A stretch of 64,000 nucleotides of DNA from Musa acuminata AAA Group (GCF_036884655.1 NC_088345.1:35187001-35251000), one strand, 5' to 3'. Counted from the first letter of the stretch, positions 46,177 to 58,600 are shown. Program-made: numbers and translations. The notes: generated from the letters alone by a model not told the origin.

Positions 46177-47760
46177 ATGGCATACGCCGGAAACCAAGAG
46201 GGGCATTCAATTACACGTCCACCCATGTTCAGTGGAACGGACTACACTTACTGGAAGACCCGAATGAGGATCTTTCTTATTTCTATGGATTTAGAACTGT
46301 GGAACCTTGTTGAAAATGGATTTTCAAAACCTTCTCCTCCAATGATCGATTGGAACGATTTGGAGAAGAAGACTTTCGCTCTTAATGCAAAGGCTATGAA
46401 TGCCTTATTTTGCGCTCTTGATAAAAACGAGTTTAATCGCGTTTCAACGTGCGAAACTGCTTTTGATATTTGGCACACACTTGAAGTGACCCACGAGGGC
46501 ACAAGTAGAGTGAAAGAGTCAAAAATCAATCTGTTGCTGCATTCTTTTGAACTTTTTCGAATGAAACCGAGTGAAACCATTGGCGACATGTTCACCCGTT
46601 TCACGGATGTCGTCAACGGTTTAAAAGGTCTCGGAAAGAGCTTTTCGGATTTTGAGCTTGTTAATAAGATACTAAGATCCCTTCCTAAGAGTTGGGATCC
46701 TAAAGTCACCGCCATTCAAGAGGCAAAAGATCTGCAAAATTTCCCTCTTGAAGAACTAATCGGGTCATTAATGACCTACGAAATGACCTGCAAAGCTCAT
46801 GAAGAGCAGGAAGACATCCTTCCAAAGAACAGGAAGGATATGGCACTTAAGACTTCTGAATGCCACTTGAGAGAAAACTCAAGTGATGAGGATTGTGACG
46901 ATGACTTGGCACTTTTGACAAGAAAGTTTAAAAAATTCTTCAAAAGAAACAAGTTTAAAAATGATGTGAAAAATAAACTTGAACCTAAGAAGGACCAGGT
47001 GATCTGCTATGAATGTAAAAAGCCGGGACATTACAAAAGTGATTGTCCCCAAGTCAAGAAAAGAACAACAAAGAAGAAGGCGCTCCAAGCAACATGGGAT
47101 GATTCGAGCGCATCCGAGGAAGAAGAATCCAACACCGAGCAAGTTGCTCATTACGCCTTTATGGCCATCGAAGGGGAGGTAACGGATTTATTAGATGCTG
47201 ATTTATCTTTCGATGAATTACTAAATGCCTTCCATGATTTATTTGATGAATGCAAAGTTATAAATAAGAAATACAAGTTGCTAAAAAAGCTACATGATAA
47301 TCTTACTTGTGAGTTTGATAAGTTAAAAGTCGAACATCATGATAGTTTAAACTCATGTATCAAATGTCATGATTTAGAAACTATACAAAAAGAAAACTTG
47401 CTGCTTAAGGACACCTTGAAGAAATTCGAGGTTGGTAGCAAGTCATTAAACATGATCCTTACAAACAAGGGTCATGCTCCCAAAAGAAGTGGGATTGGAT
47501 TTGTGAGGAGTCCTCACCGAAATCCAACTACCTTTGTAAAAGGCCCCACCTTACACGTTCAACGCCAAACCAAGTGCAACTTTTGTTGCAAATCTGGACA
47601 CAAGACACATTGTTGTCCATTCAAGAAAATAAGTCCAAACAAATTAATTTGGGTTCCTAAAGGAACCATGATAAACTCTATGCAACATGATAGAAAATGT
47701 AGATCTATTTATGAGGCACCCAAAAGCAAATGGGTACCTAAACGTCATCCTTTCTTGTAG
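46177..47760 (+). CDS. gag: Element C gag
   Basis: This open 527-aa Gag is identical in reading to element B's. It starts at ATG in AGAGAGATGGCATACG, 36 bp after the PBS. A copia gag domain fills about residues 20-230. A lysine-rich stretch (about 248-275) precedes the first CCHC knuckle at 277-290, CYECKKPGHYKSDC. A helical segment is followed by a second CCHC knuckle at 467-480. Gag would assemble the cytoplasmic particle and bind RNA through the knuckles. The frame ends in UAG at 47758-47760. The next codons (AAA ACT AAA CAA) continue in the same frame into pol, which points to regulated suppression of this stop. Confidence 0.96.
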   Translation: MAYAGNQEGHSITRPPMFSGTDYTYWKTRMRIFLISMDLELWNLVENGFSKPSPPMIDWNDLEKKTFALNAKAMNALFCALDKNEFNRVSTCETAFDIWHTLEVTHEGTSRVKESKINLLLHSFELFRMKPSETIGDMFTRFTDVVNGLKGLGKSFSDFELVNKILRSLPKSWDPKVTAIQEAKDLQNFPLEELIGSLMTYEMTCKAHEEQEDILPKNRKDMALKTSECHLRENSSDEDCDDDLALLTRKFKKFFKRNKFKNDVKNKLEPKKDQVICYECKKPGHYKSDCPQVKKRTTKKKALQATWDDSSASEEEESNTEQVAHYAFMAIEGEVTDLLDADLSFDELLNAFHDLFDECKVINKKYKLLKKLHDNLTCEFDKLKVEHHDSLNSCIKCHDLETIQKENLLLKDTLKKFEVGSKSLNMILTNKGHAPKRSGIGFVRSPHRNPTTFVKGPTLHVQRQTKCNFCCKSGHKTHCCPFKKISPNKLIWVPKGTMINSMQHDRKCRSIYEAPKSKWVPKRHPFL

Positions 47761-47772
47761 AAAACTAAACAA

Positions 47773-50700
47773 TTGCAAGCTAGGAGCAAGAAATGGTACC
47801 TTGATAGTGGATGCTCAAGGCATATGACCGGAGATCCATCTCAATTCTCTAAGCTCTCTAGCATAGACGAAGGATATGTCACCTTCGGAGACAACAACAA
47901 GGGTAAAATCATTGGCAAAGGAACCATTGGTAACAAATCCAACCTCTCTATTGAAGATGTTTTACTAGTTGATGGTTTAAAACATAACCTCTTGAGCATT
48001 AGTCAATTATGTGATAAAGGATATATTATAAGATTTGAATCTAATGCCTGCATCATTGAAAAACCACACAAAAATATATCTATGATTGCATTAAAACAAA
48101 ACAACGTATACACTATTGACATCAATGACTTATGTGATGAAATGTGCTTTGCCGTTATGAATGAGGATGCTTGGCTATGGCATAGAAGATTAGGTCATGC
48201 TAGCATGAAACTAATCAATCAAGTATCATCTAGAAAACTTGTAAGAGGAATTCCTCATATCAAGTTCATCAAAGATAATGTATGTGATGCTTGCCAATTA
48301 GGTAAGCAAATTAGGGGTAGCTTCAAAGCTAAGAATCAAATAAGCACCTCTAGGCCCTTACAATTGATCCATATGGACTTGTTCGGACCAATCTCTACAT
48401 CGAGTCTAGGAGGTAGCAAATACGCCTTTGTCATCATTGATGACTACAGCAGATATACATGGACCTACTTCTTAAAACAAAAAAATGAATGCTTTAGACA
48501 TTTTACCAAGTTTTGTAAACTTGTTCAAAATGAGAAGGAATCTATGATTTCGTCAATTAGAAGTGATCACGGTGGAGAATTTCAAAACCATGACTTCCAA
48601 GAATTCTGTGAACTCAACGGATACAACCATAACTTCTCTACTCCAAGAAATCCTCAACAAAATGGGGTAGTAGAAAGAAAAAATCGAAATTTGCAAGAAA
48701 TGGCTAGAACCATGTTGAATGAACATAGCCTACCCAAATATTTTTGGGCCGAAGCTGTAAACACTGCATGTTATATTTTAAATAGAGTCCTAGTAAGACC
48801 CTTACTCACCAAAACTCCTTATGAGCTATGGAATAACAAAAAACCCAATGTCTCATATTTTAAAGTCTTTGGGTGTAAGTGTTTTATCTTGAATGAAAAG
48901 GATAACTTAGGAAAATTCGATGCTAAATCTGATGAAGGAATTTTTCTTGGTTATTCTTCGGTTTCTAAAGCTTTTCGCATCTTCAATAAAAGAACTTTAA
49001 TTATTGAAGAATCCATCCATGTTGTTTTCAATGAAATTTCAGAAATTAAGAAAAATGATCTTGATGATGATATTAATTTTGATTCCTTAAATTTAAACGA
49101 AACCCCGTCTCCAACTAGCAACTTGGTTGCATCTACTTCCAAAACATCCTTACCCAAGGATTGGAAGTATATAGATGCTCATCCTAAGGAACTAATCCTA
49201 GGAGACACATCAAAGGGGGTTCAAACACGATCTTCTTTTAAAAACTTTTGTGCCAACGCCGCTTTTCTCTCCCAAATTGAACCCAAATGTGTTGATGAAG
49301 CCATGAAAGATGATTCATGGATTTTCGCAATGCAAGATGAATTAAATCAATTTGAGAGAAATGAGGTGTGGACGCTTGTTCCTAGGCCAAATGACCATTT
49401 AGTAATTGGTACTAAATGGGTCTTTAGAAACAAGCAAGATGAAAATGGTATCGTGGTTAGAAACAAGGCTAGATTAGTGGCCAAAGGTTTCAACCAAGAA
49501 GAAGGTATCGATTACGAAGAAACCTTCGCACCTGTGGCTCGACTGGAAGCCATAAGGATGCTCCTTGCCTATGCTAGTTGCAATAATTTTAAATTATTTC
49601 AAATGGATGTTAAAAGCGCTTTTCTAAATGGTTTCATTTCCGAAGAAGTTTATGTTGAACAACCTCCTGGATTTGAAAATAATGGCTACCCTAATCATGT
49701 GTTTAGATTAACTAAAGCTCTCTATGGTTTAAAGCAAGCCCCAAGGGCTTGGTATGAGAGACTTAGCTCTTTTCTCATTGAAAATAATTTCGTAAAAGGC
49801 AAGGTTGATACTACATTGTTTATCAAGAATTTTGAAAATGATTTTCTCATTGTTCAGATTTATGTTGATGACATTATCTTTGGTTCTACAAATGAATCTC
49901 TTTGTGAATCCTTTTCGAAAACTATGAGTCATGAATTCGAAATGAGTCTAATGGGAGAGTTAACATTCTTCTTAGGCCTACAAATCAAACAACTAAGCAA
50001 TGGCATCTTTATTAGTCAAACCAAATATGCTGTAAGTTTGCTAAAGAAGTTTAAAATGAATAATTCAAAAGCCATTGACACTCCTATGAGCACCTCCACT
50101 AAGTTAGAAATTGATGAGAATGGAGAAAGCTTCGATCAAAAAACCTATAGGGGTATGATAGGAAGTTTACTTTACCTCACTGCCACCAGACCAGACATTA
50201 TGTTCAGTGTAGGACTTTGTGCTAGATTTCAATCAGACCCTAAGATATCTCATCTCAAAGCTGTCAAAAGAATACTCAGATATCTTAATGGAACTACCAA
50301 TCTAGGATTATGGTACCCAAAAACAGAAAATTTTGAATTAACAGCCTATGCTGATGCGGACTTCGCTGGCTGTAAACTAGACAGAAAAAGCACATCAGGA
50401 TCATGTCAATTTTTAGGACATGCCCTTGTATCCTGGTCATCTAAGAAACAAAACTCGGTTGCCCTATCAACAACCGAAGCTGAATACATTGCAGCAAGTG
50501 CATGCTGTGCACAAGTTGTATGGATGAAAAACACTTTAGAAGATTACAAAGTGATTCTTAAAGATATTCCCATTAAATGTGATAACACGAGTGCAATATG
50601 CTTAACTAAAAATCCTATACAACACTCAAGAACAAAACACATTGATATTAGACATCACTTTATACGTGATCATGTCACTAATCATGACGTGACCATAGAG

Positions 50701-50811
50701 TTTATTGATACCAAACATCAACTGGCTGATATCTTCACAAAACCCCTATGTGAAGAACAATTTGTTTACATAAGAAGAGAACTAGGTATATTGATGTGTC
50801 CAAACACTTAA
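47773..50811 (+). CDS. pol: Element C pol: protease-integrase-reverse transcriptase-RNase H
   Basis: These 1012 residues are counted from a TTG codon at 47773. There is no ATG at the frame's start, and the open frame really begins right after the gag UAG at 47760. Visible in order are: protease DSG (11-13, in [14 protein letters not shown]); HHCC zinc finger (H137, C171, C174); integrase triad D202, D265, E301 (35 residues between the last two); reverse transcriptase from about 530 with YVDD at 697-700; and RNase H acidic residues D861/D863, E902 and D937, then ADIFTKPL. All catalytic residues are present. These activities cut the polyprotein, copy RNA into cDNA and integrate it. No env-like ORF follows. 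Confidence 0.96.
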   Translation: MQARSKKWYLDSGCSRHMTGDPSQFSKLSSIDEGYVTFGDNNKGKIIGKGTIGNKSNLSIEDVLLVDGLKHNLLSISQLCDKGYIIRFESNACIIEKPHKNISMIALKQNNVYTIDINDLCDEMCFAVMNEDAWLWHRRLGHASMKLINQVSSRKLVRGIPHIKFIKDNVCDACQLGKQIRGSFKAKNQISTSRPLQLIHMDLFGPISTSSLGGSKYAFVIIDDYSRYTWTYFLKQKNECFRHFTKFCKLVQNEKESMISSIRSDHGGEFQNHDFQEFCELNGYNHNFSTPRNPQQNGVVERKNRNLQEMARTMLNEHSLPKYFWAEAVNTACYILNRVLVRPLLTKTPYELWNNKKPNVSYFKVFGCKCFILNEKDNLGKFDAKSDEGIFLGYSSVSKAFRIFNKRTLIIEESIHVVFNEISEIKKNDLDDDINFDSLNLNETPSPTSNLVASTSKTSLPKDWKYIDAHPKELILGDTSKGVQTRSSFKNFCANAAFLSQIEPKCVDEAMKDDSWIFAMQDELNQFERNEVWTLVPRPNDHLVIGTKWVFRNKQDENGIVVRNKARLVAKGFNQEEGIDYEETFAPVARLEAIRMLLAYASCNNFKLFQMDVKSAFLNGFISEEVYVEQPPGFENNGYPNHVFRLTKALYGLKQAPRAWYERLSSFLIENNFVKGKVDTTLFIKNFENDFLIVQIYVDDIIFGSTNESLCESFSKTMSHEFEMSLMGELTFFLGLQIKQLSNGIFISQTKYAVSLLKKFKMNNSKAIDTPMSTSTKLEIDENGESFDQKTYRGMIGSLLYLTATRPDIMFSVGLCARFQSDPKISHLKAVKRILRYLNGTTNLGLWYPKTENFELTAYADADFAGCKLDRKSTSGSCQFLGHALVSWSSKKQNSVALSTTEAEYIAASACCAQVVWMKNTLEDYKVILKDIPIKCDNTSAICLTKNPIQHSRTKHIDIRHHFIRDHVTNHDVTIEFIDTKHQLADIFTKPLCEEQFVYIRRELGILMCPNT

Positions 50812-51699
50812 ACTAGTCTTTCGGATGTTATGACTATTACATGCCTTGACAACGCTTGATCAAACAACATGTTGCAAATATTTTTAACCAAATGCATGTA
50901 AAAAGTTCATTTTTCAGGTTGTATGCTAAAAATGGGATGTTCCCGTACTCTCTTATGAAAACTCCTTGGAAAATGACTTTCCTCCGTCAAGCAAAAACAA
51001 TAAAGTGATATATGTGTCATGACTTCCTTTATTTGCTTGATAATGCTATCATGCTTTTTGTTGATGACAAAGGGGGAGAAAAATATGAATTGATAAACAC
51101 TATGTCATAGCTGAACTGCCATAATCATATCTATGTCATAGTTGCAAATACTTGAGTGATGCTATAAACAATGTTATGCCATCCTTGCATCACCATGAGA
51201 TATGTGGAGAAAAATATGAATTGATATACACTATGTCATAGCTGAACTGCCATAATCATATCTATGTCATAGTTGCAAATACTTCAGTGATGCTATAAAC
51301 AATGTTATGCCATCCTTGCATCACCAAGAGATATGTGAACATGTACTATAGTTTGCATCATATCTTAATTTGATATTGTGAAGAAAATGCAAACTTACTA
51401 GAGAATCTCAAATGTAAGCATCATGTAAAAAGTCCTTCGTAGCTTTATATGATTGCATGATGATTGGTTACAAACACTATCATACAAACTTGTTGATGTA
51501 TGTCATGTCTTGACATAATTCTTGAAGAGATACATCATGATAGGCATCATGATGGGAGCATTGATAAGTTTAACTGATCTAACTTATCAATGCGTCACTT
51601 GAATTCAAAGGTCTTGAATTCAAGGTTGACTTATCTCAACTATGGCATATAGATAGGGGGAGTTAAGGATAACTCCTTTATCAATTGATTGTCATCATC
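50812..51699 (+). other. Element C 3' untranslated region with 131-bp tandem duplication
   Basis: This non-coding region holds a direct duplication (51075-51205 and 51206-51336), each copy with CTATGTCATAGCTGAACTGC, and G5-core purine tracts near 51070 and 51656. No gene was seen. Confidence 0.88.
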
Positions 51700-51713
51700 A
51701 AAAAGGGGGAGAT
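51700..51713 (+). other. Polypurine tract, element C
   Basis: AAAAAGGGGGAGAT lies immediately before TGTTGAATC of the 3' LTR. It primes plus-strand synthesis. Confidence 0.86.
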
Positions 51714-54062
51714 TGTTGAATCTCGGATTTTGATGATGAAGTCAATTGTCATTTGTTATCTAATCTATGTGTTGAGATAAGTGTGCAGGATTAACTACGA
51801 TGAGATTAAGACAAGCAGCAGGAGTTGCCCCGGAGTCAAGATCATGATCACGTTGGGAGTTCGAGAGTTCGACGGAAGCTTGGACGGTCGTCGGAGGTTC
51901 AGAGAGAACAGATCCGAGAAGTCCAGAAGCTTGCCAAGCGAAGCTCGTCGGAACTCGCCAAGTGGATCGTCGCAAAGTCCAGGAGTATGCCGGATGTCCG
52001 CAGGAGGATCACCGAGGGTTATCGGTTGATCGACGGAAGTTGGCCGGAAACTCGCCGGAAGAAGCGATTGACGCATCGGAGCAAGCTGCAGGAGTTGTCT
52101 TAGAGATAATCGTAGTTAGCACGATGATTAAGCAGGAAAATGGGAGGTGAACCCATTAGCTTAATCTTGGGGCAATTGGGCCCCTGAAAAGATTCAAGTG
52201 GGTCGAATGGAGTGAACCATTCGGACCCTGATTGCACCAGGAGGTGCAACCGCCCCAGCCAGGAGGTGCAACCGCCTGGGCTGAGGGGTTGAGAGGTGCA
52301 ACCGCCCCAGCCAGGAGGTGCAACCGCCTGGGCTGTGGGGCTGGGAGGTGCAACCGCCCCAGCCAGGAGGTGCAACCGCCAGGGGTGCACGGCTGGGAGG
52401 TGCAACCGCCCCAGCCAGGAGGTGCAACCGCCAGGGGTGCACGGCTGGGAGGTGCAACCGCTCCAGCCAAGAGGTTGCACCGCCAGAGCTCAAGTTCCGA
52501 GCTCTGCCAGGCGATGCAACCACCAAGCTCAGTCTTCGAGCTTTGGCAGAGTGGTGCATCAGCCTGAGCTCAGTCTCGAGCTTTGCAAGGTGATGAATTC
52601 ACCAAGCTCAGTCTTCGAGCTATGGCAGAATGGTGCATCAGCTTGAGCTCAGTTTGGAGCTCTGCCAAGTGATGCAACCACCGAGCTCAGATTTCGAGCT
52701 CTGCCAGGTGATGCAACCACCAAGCTCAGTCTTCGAGCTCTGCCAGGTGATGCAACCATTGAGCTCAGTCTTCGAGCTCTGGCAGAGAAGAAGCAATCGG
52801 CAGAGCTCAGTCTTCGAGCTCTGCCAGGCGGTGCCACCTCTCCAGTCGAGAGGTGCAACCGCCTGATCCCAGAAATTCTGGGATTAGATCGATTTGATCG
52901 TTTTGAGCTCGAATTTTGAACTGGGTTGGGGCCTATAAATACCCCACCCATTCAGCACTGAAAAGACACAGACCTATACCGAAATTGTGATCTTTTCTGT
53001 GATTCTAAAGAGCTCAAAAGTGTTGTAAATCCTTGAGTCTCCTCCTTCTGTTCTTCAAGTGTTCAACTGTAAAGTGAGGAGAGAAAGGTCTGTAAAGGTT
53101 GTCTCCTAAGCCTGTCAAAAGGAGAGAAACTGTAAGAGGGAAGTTTGGCCTTCGCCCATTGAAGGAAGGCAGCTAGTTGACGTCGGCAACCTCATCGGTG
53201 GAGGAAGCCAAAAGTGGAGTAGGTCAAGGCTGACCGAACCACTATAAATCTCTGGTTTGCGTTTAATTTCGAGCACTTTATCATTACTGCAAACCTCCCT
53301 CATCACTACTGCTCTCTGCGCTTTCACGAACAAGTTCTAAGTGCTGTTCTTCCAAATCTGGATTCAGACGTAAACTCGCATTTTCGTACATTACAGTTTA
53401 CGTTTACGTTTGATTCTGCAGAACTGTTTTCTGCGCTTTTACGAACGAGCTTCCTTGCAGTTTACGCTTGCATTTTAATCCTATTAATAACTGCAATCTG
53501 TCCTCTACGATTTTACGAACGAGTTTTAACATTTAGACGTAAAACTGCATTCGGACGTAAATCGGCTTTCTTCGCTCAATCATCAGATTTCAGTTTACGT
53601 TTACGTCTTGATTTCAACTGCATACTGCCTTCTGCGAATATACAAACGAGTTTCAAAGTTTAGACGCAAATCTGCGTTTAGACGTAAAACTGCGTTTAAA
53701 CGTAAAACTGCGTTTAGACGTAAATCTGCGTTTAGACGTAAAACTACGTTCAGACGTAAAACTGCGTTTAAACGTAAAACTGCGTTTAGACGTAAATCTG
53801 CGTTTAGACGTAAAACTACGTTTAGACGTAAAACTGCGCTTAGACGCAATCTGTGCTTAGACGCAATCTGCGCTTAGACGCAAAACTGCGCTTAGACGCA
53901 ATCTGCGCTTAAGACGCAAACTGCACTTAGATACAAACTGAGAATTTGCTTTTGCATCATAATCGTTTTTGAACAAACGCAGCTTTTTGTTTTTTAAATT
54001 ATTATAAAATTTCCGCTGCACTAATTCACCCCCCCCCCCTCTTAGTGCTCTTGATCCTAACA
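51714..54062 (+). repeat. Element C 3' LTR
   Basis: This 2349-bp LTR matches the 5' LTR across the palindromes, TATA box and minisatellite. The terminal C run is 11 rather than 10. It is followed by the target duplication ACATG. Confidence 0.95.
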
Positions 54063-54480
54063 ACATGTTGGTTAAGTCAAGTGCTTCAGATATATATATA
54101 TATATATTCTCATGTGGATGTCTTTGTAGCATCAGGGTGCTTAGAATGTCATTTTATCATTGGCGAACACATCTAAGTGCAAAAGATGTTTACAGATTGG
54201 TTGTTCATGTTGGATGCTTCAGATACTTTTATGCTCTCAGTTGACACATTCCATAGTTTTTTTGTGAACTTTTTAGTCTTTTTTTGTCTTAGATGGAGGC
54301 ATTAGATATACAATGGACATATTGGTTATGTTAAGATACTTCAAATTTTTTTGTCTTGGATAAATGCATCACACACAAACAGGAGACTATGGAATGTGTT
54401 GGGTACTTTGAATTTTTTATTTTGTACTGGGTGGAAGTATCATCCATAAATAAAAAATTCACACATACACAGTGTAGTTT
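54063..54480. repeat. Degenerate ~80-bp minisatellite, right part, with short TA tract
   Basis: The diverged units continue after element C (CATGTTGGwTrCTTCAGATA and GTCTTGGATAAATGCATCA variants). A TA run lies at about 54090-54106. Short apparent ORFs that read from element C's LTR into this region are artefacts. Confidence 0.6.
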
Positions 54481-55425
54481 GGTGGTAATGACTTTCACAT
54501 ATCAACGATAGATGCCAAAAAAAAATCACTTATGATTTCTAAGGAATGGGGGAAGACAGGCTTGGGCCTAGGTTTAGGCTTAAGCATAGCTTAGGCTTAG
54601 CTTACTCGAGCGGATTTGATTCACGTATAGTGTAAAATGATGATTTTTTTGCATCATAAAACTACTAGTAGGAGACATGTTGAATGATACTCCTGCTAGC
54701 TAACTCACTGAAGTTGGGATTGAGGATCCAAACTTGGGCCCTACTTGGCATAAGAGGATCCTTTTGAATCTCAATTGAGGAACTATCCCTATAATTTGCT
54801 AAGTGATATGGGTACACTTAAACTAAGGATGTGAATTTTTAAAAAATTGAATATTATGCTAAAGTATCAAAAGTCATATTGATCGAACATTATAATGGAA
54901 GATCGAATGTCATATTGAACGATTGAATATCATGCCTAAGGATCCAATGTTGTATTACTAGATGATAAATTGATATGTTAGAAGATAGGATGATATACCT
55001 GAAGATTGGATGATGTGTTGGCAGAAGGAGGACTTGCTACTTGGTGATATATCGGAAGAGCAATTGATGCCTTGGTCAAGTCATTGATACTTTGGTTAAG
55101 TCCTTCGAGTCTTTGTTGAGTCATTGGGCTTATACACACGTTTTATTGGGTTGCATAAGATGCTTTTTGGGCCTAAAATGGGCTTTTATAGAGCTAAGTT
55201 TCTTGTATTAGTTTCTAGGCTATTTTGGATCCTTACTACTAGTCTTGGCCACCTAGCCTAAGTGATGGTACCACTTGACATATTTGGGATGGTCCAAGGC
55301 AACATTGCTTTGATGGTTTAATGGTAGTACCGCATGGAGTGATAGTATTACCATGAGTATCCCTATTTTAAGATATTTATCCTTAATTTGCTCTATATTT
55401 TGGAGTTTATGGGGCTTTTATTAAT
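54481..55425 (+). repeat. Decayed plus-strand LTR fragment and flank
   Basis: From about 54840 the sequence resembles the U3 part of solo LTR E, with repeated GATTGGATGAT/GTCATATTGA motifs and then GTGATGGTACCACTT and GGTAGTACCGC palindrome remnants. It breaks off where the minus-strand LTR F1 starts. 54481-54840 shows nothing I recognise. Confidence 0.5.
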
Positions 55426-56969
55426 TATTAGGATCTTAATAATACTAAGAGAAGGAATAAATTAGTACTTGTGCAAATATGTAACCAGTTTTGGATTTTA
55501 ATTAGGAGAAACAAGTATCAAAATTGATAATAAGCAAGCTATATAATTTAAACCAAAAATAAAAATATATATAATTTATAGTTGTTTGATCTTATTAATC
55601 TAAGTCCACTCTAGATTCGTATATTCTCAAGGTTACTAACTTTTGCTAATAATCCTCCTTTCAATGATTGAAGATCAATTACCATTTTACAACATTATTT
55701 TTTTTAAGACTCACGAAAGAATCCTATACTTAATCTATCATAGGGAACAATTACCTTCTATTACTTAGAATGATATCTTAATTCTAGTGCGAGGATACTC
55801 AAACGAGGCTCAAAGAGAGAGTTATAATACTTTACAAACTCAAGGATAAATTCTCACTAGTTAAGCCCAAATGAGATATTTATAGTCCTAAAAGACCTCA
55901 AAAGTTAAGCCAAAACAATCAAGTTCATATGATTTTAGGATACAGATATATATTACTTTTTCAAATTCACTAATTGATATCATTATCAAGATCTAACATA
56001 GATACCTCACTAGTAAATTGATGTAAGTGTTCCTAAGAGATATTGAGCTTAAAGTGTGAAACTCACATCGTGAAAAGTACTCTCTTGTAATGTAAAGGTT
56101 GTTTTTTATGGGGAGAGGAGTATTTCAAGTGCAAGATTTACTCCTAAGGTTTGAAAAAGAGGAAGTTGTGAAGGATAATTGATATTTACTCATTATAATT
56201 AAGATTGATAATGAAAGTCAATGACCTCAAGAGAAGAGGAATCAGGTGTGGATATAGGTTGATCTTTACTCATCCGGGTTTCTGGGGTACTAACAATACC
56301 ATCGTCTACCAGATTGAAACTGACACTAGATGGTGCCATCGCTCATTCTAACGGTATCACCACCTGACACAGTTTGGGAGACTATGCTTGGGTGGTACCA
56401 TTGATTGACATAATCTAGGAGAGTATGTCTAGGCAATACCACCACCCAATCTAGCGATGCCCCGCATGACCCTTCTATGAGTAACCGAATGTGCTTTCTA
56501 CTTGGCTCAAAACAATCACAACTCAGGCTCAATGGACTCTTAATTGAGTTGGTATGGTTACACCTCAAAACTGACTCAATTAGACTCTAAACTTCGACCA
56601 AGACTTAATTACAATCATAAAGCCTACGTTGTTTGACATGTTATTGGTATATTTAGCACTTTGATCGATCCTTCGGCATATCATCCTCTCATTCGACGTA
56701 TTATCCAATTGGTATGTTGACTTCCAGCAACACCCGATTATCTTCGCACACTGCCCGATTCTTCTAGCCCAATGCTCGAACTCATAGCATGAAGTATATC
56801 CTCCAATACGCCGACCAATCATTAAACATGATGCTTTCTAGCCCAATATTAGATTCTGTGTCCATGATTCAAGTCCACAATCAAAATTTTTCTTGCATCA
56901 CTTATTTTAAATGCATATTAGTTTATAACTTCATCAATTGATTTCAACATCAAAATCCAAGATTCAATA
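55426..56969 (-). repeat. F1: decayed Sirevirus-like LTR, minus strand
   Basis: On the minus strand the termini are TATTGAATCTTGG (at 56969) and GATCCTAATA (at 55426), both mutated from TG..CA. It retains GGTGGTACCATTG-like palindromes (about 56330-56470) and the lead-in to a polypurine-like tract. It acts as the 3' LTR of the decayed element whose gag lies at 58.6-59.8 kb. Confidence 0.75.
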
Positions 56970-58600
56970 ATCTCTCTATTTTTTTTTTTATGATGGAAAT
57001 TAATTGATGATGAATTTTAAACTAAACTCCCCCTATCAATATGCCATATTGAAATAAAGTATCATTCAAATAAATAATAACCTTCTAATCCAAGTTTAAA
57101 TGATTTTAATCATGAATCACATCATATGCAATGCATCATATCCATCATCGTAATAAAATCATGAGTATTATATATATAATCATAATTTCAAAACATCAAA
57201 GTGTATCATACCATGCATGACTCAAATTTTAAATCATCATAACTTCTCCCCCTTTGTCATCAACAAAAAGAAGAAATGTGCAACAATCAAGTTTTGTAAG
57301 ATAGTAAATTAGCAAGTTTTACATCATTTTAGAACATGCAAGCTAGCAAGTTTTAGAGATGTGCAAGTTTAGAAATTTTATTTCTCTTGAGAAGTGCAAC
57401 CTAGTAGTTCTTTCTTCTCTTTTAAGATGTGCAAGCTAGTAATTTTTTGCTTCTCTTGAGATGTACAAGCCTAGCAATTTTGTTTTTCTTTGCAATGTGC
57501 AAGCTAGCAAGTTTTTCTCCTTGAAATGTGTAAGCTAGTAATACTTTTTCTCACTTTGTTATTATCAAAAAGAAGGGAAGAATACAATATTGTAATTTTT
57601 TTCCCTTTACATCAATTTTCATATCATAACAAAGATAAATTTATATCAATATTTCAATCATAAAAAATGAAAGATCAAGTTATGAATAATAAAAGACCAT
57701 GTGTCATTTTTTACAAATCTCTTCTTTTGTAAATAGAAGGAATGATAGAAAACGATCTTGATTCAAAAATAAAACTCAATTTATAAAAATCGAGAAATCA
57801 AGATCATGATCCAAAAAATGTATAAGAAGAATTTATGCATTTGGGAGATTTAACATGTCTAAGTTTAACATTCAAGTTAGTACTTTTTGCTTCTCTTTTG
57901 TAATGTGCAAGCTAACAATTTTTCTCTCCCTCTTTTAATGTTCAAATCATAAATACAAATGAGTCATATGAAAATCATGATATAAAAGATGTTAATATAA
58001 AAGATCAAGTCATGAATACCAAAAGATATGATTTATTTTGACAAATCTCCTCTTAAATAAAAAGAAATCTTAGGAGATCAAATAGTGAAAGATCTTCAAA
58101 AGAAATTTTAAGTCATGAATTTTGAGAAATCAAGAGAAAAATCATGATTCATTTGGATAAATATTTTTTTTAATAAAATATAAGAATCATATGAGAATAA
58201 AAAGTAAGGGATCTTGATTTATATAAAGAGAATCTCAAGTTATAATTTCGAGAATTCAAGATCATGATTTCGATAAAACTCATTCAATTTCAAATCATCA
58301 AATCATCAAAATAACTTTTAAGAGTTTCAAAATGACATAAATAGATTTATCAATCTTTTATTAAAAAATTGATAAGATAGAGATAGAGAAAATTTCAAGA
58401 AAAATGCATCCCGTTTTTATATGTTTCAATTTATGTGATTTATTTCATACAAGCATGTCTTTATCTTTATGGCAAATAAAAACATGCATCGTCGTTTAAA
58501 ACGAAAAAGCAAATTACATCTAGATCAATAGTATAACACATTAAAAAATAAAATATCTTCAATCAAAAGATTTATTAATAATTCTAATTATAATGATCTT
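56970..58600 (-). other. F 3' untranslated region (decayed)
   Basis: AT-rich sequence with the CTCCCCCTTTGTCATCAAC-type purine tract (minus strand, near 57245) that marks the Sirevirus 3' UTR. A run of short repeats on GTGCAAGCTAGCAA (about 57300-57540) follows, then GATCAAGTCATGA repeats. No gene. Confidence 0.65.

Larger units (their letters stand above)
43779..54062 (+). mobile_element. Element C: intact Ty1/copia Sirevirus-like LTR retrotransposon
   Basis: This full-length 10,284-bp element has ACATG at 43774-43778 and 54063-54067. Its LTRs (2348 and 2349 bp) appear identical apart from the length of the C run near the end (10 versus 11). PBS, two open frames, duplicated 131-bp segment and polypurine tracts are all present. 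It is the same family as B with the same encoded proteins. This is the best candidate in the window for a recently active autonomous copy. Confidence 0.97.

Noticed and set aside
50812..51699. Env-like third ORF downstream of pol in element C
   Set aside because: No open frame of meaningful length, signal peptide or membrane segment lies between the pol stop and the polypurine tract.
53857..54132. Minus-strand frame from element C's LTR into flanking DNA
   Set aside because: It spans an insertion junction and has no homologous counterpart elsewhere.
56326..56822. Two 80-aa minus-strand frames
   Set aside because: They lie inside decayed LTR F1 and match the non-coding palindrome-bearing U3 of related LTRs.
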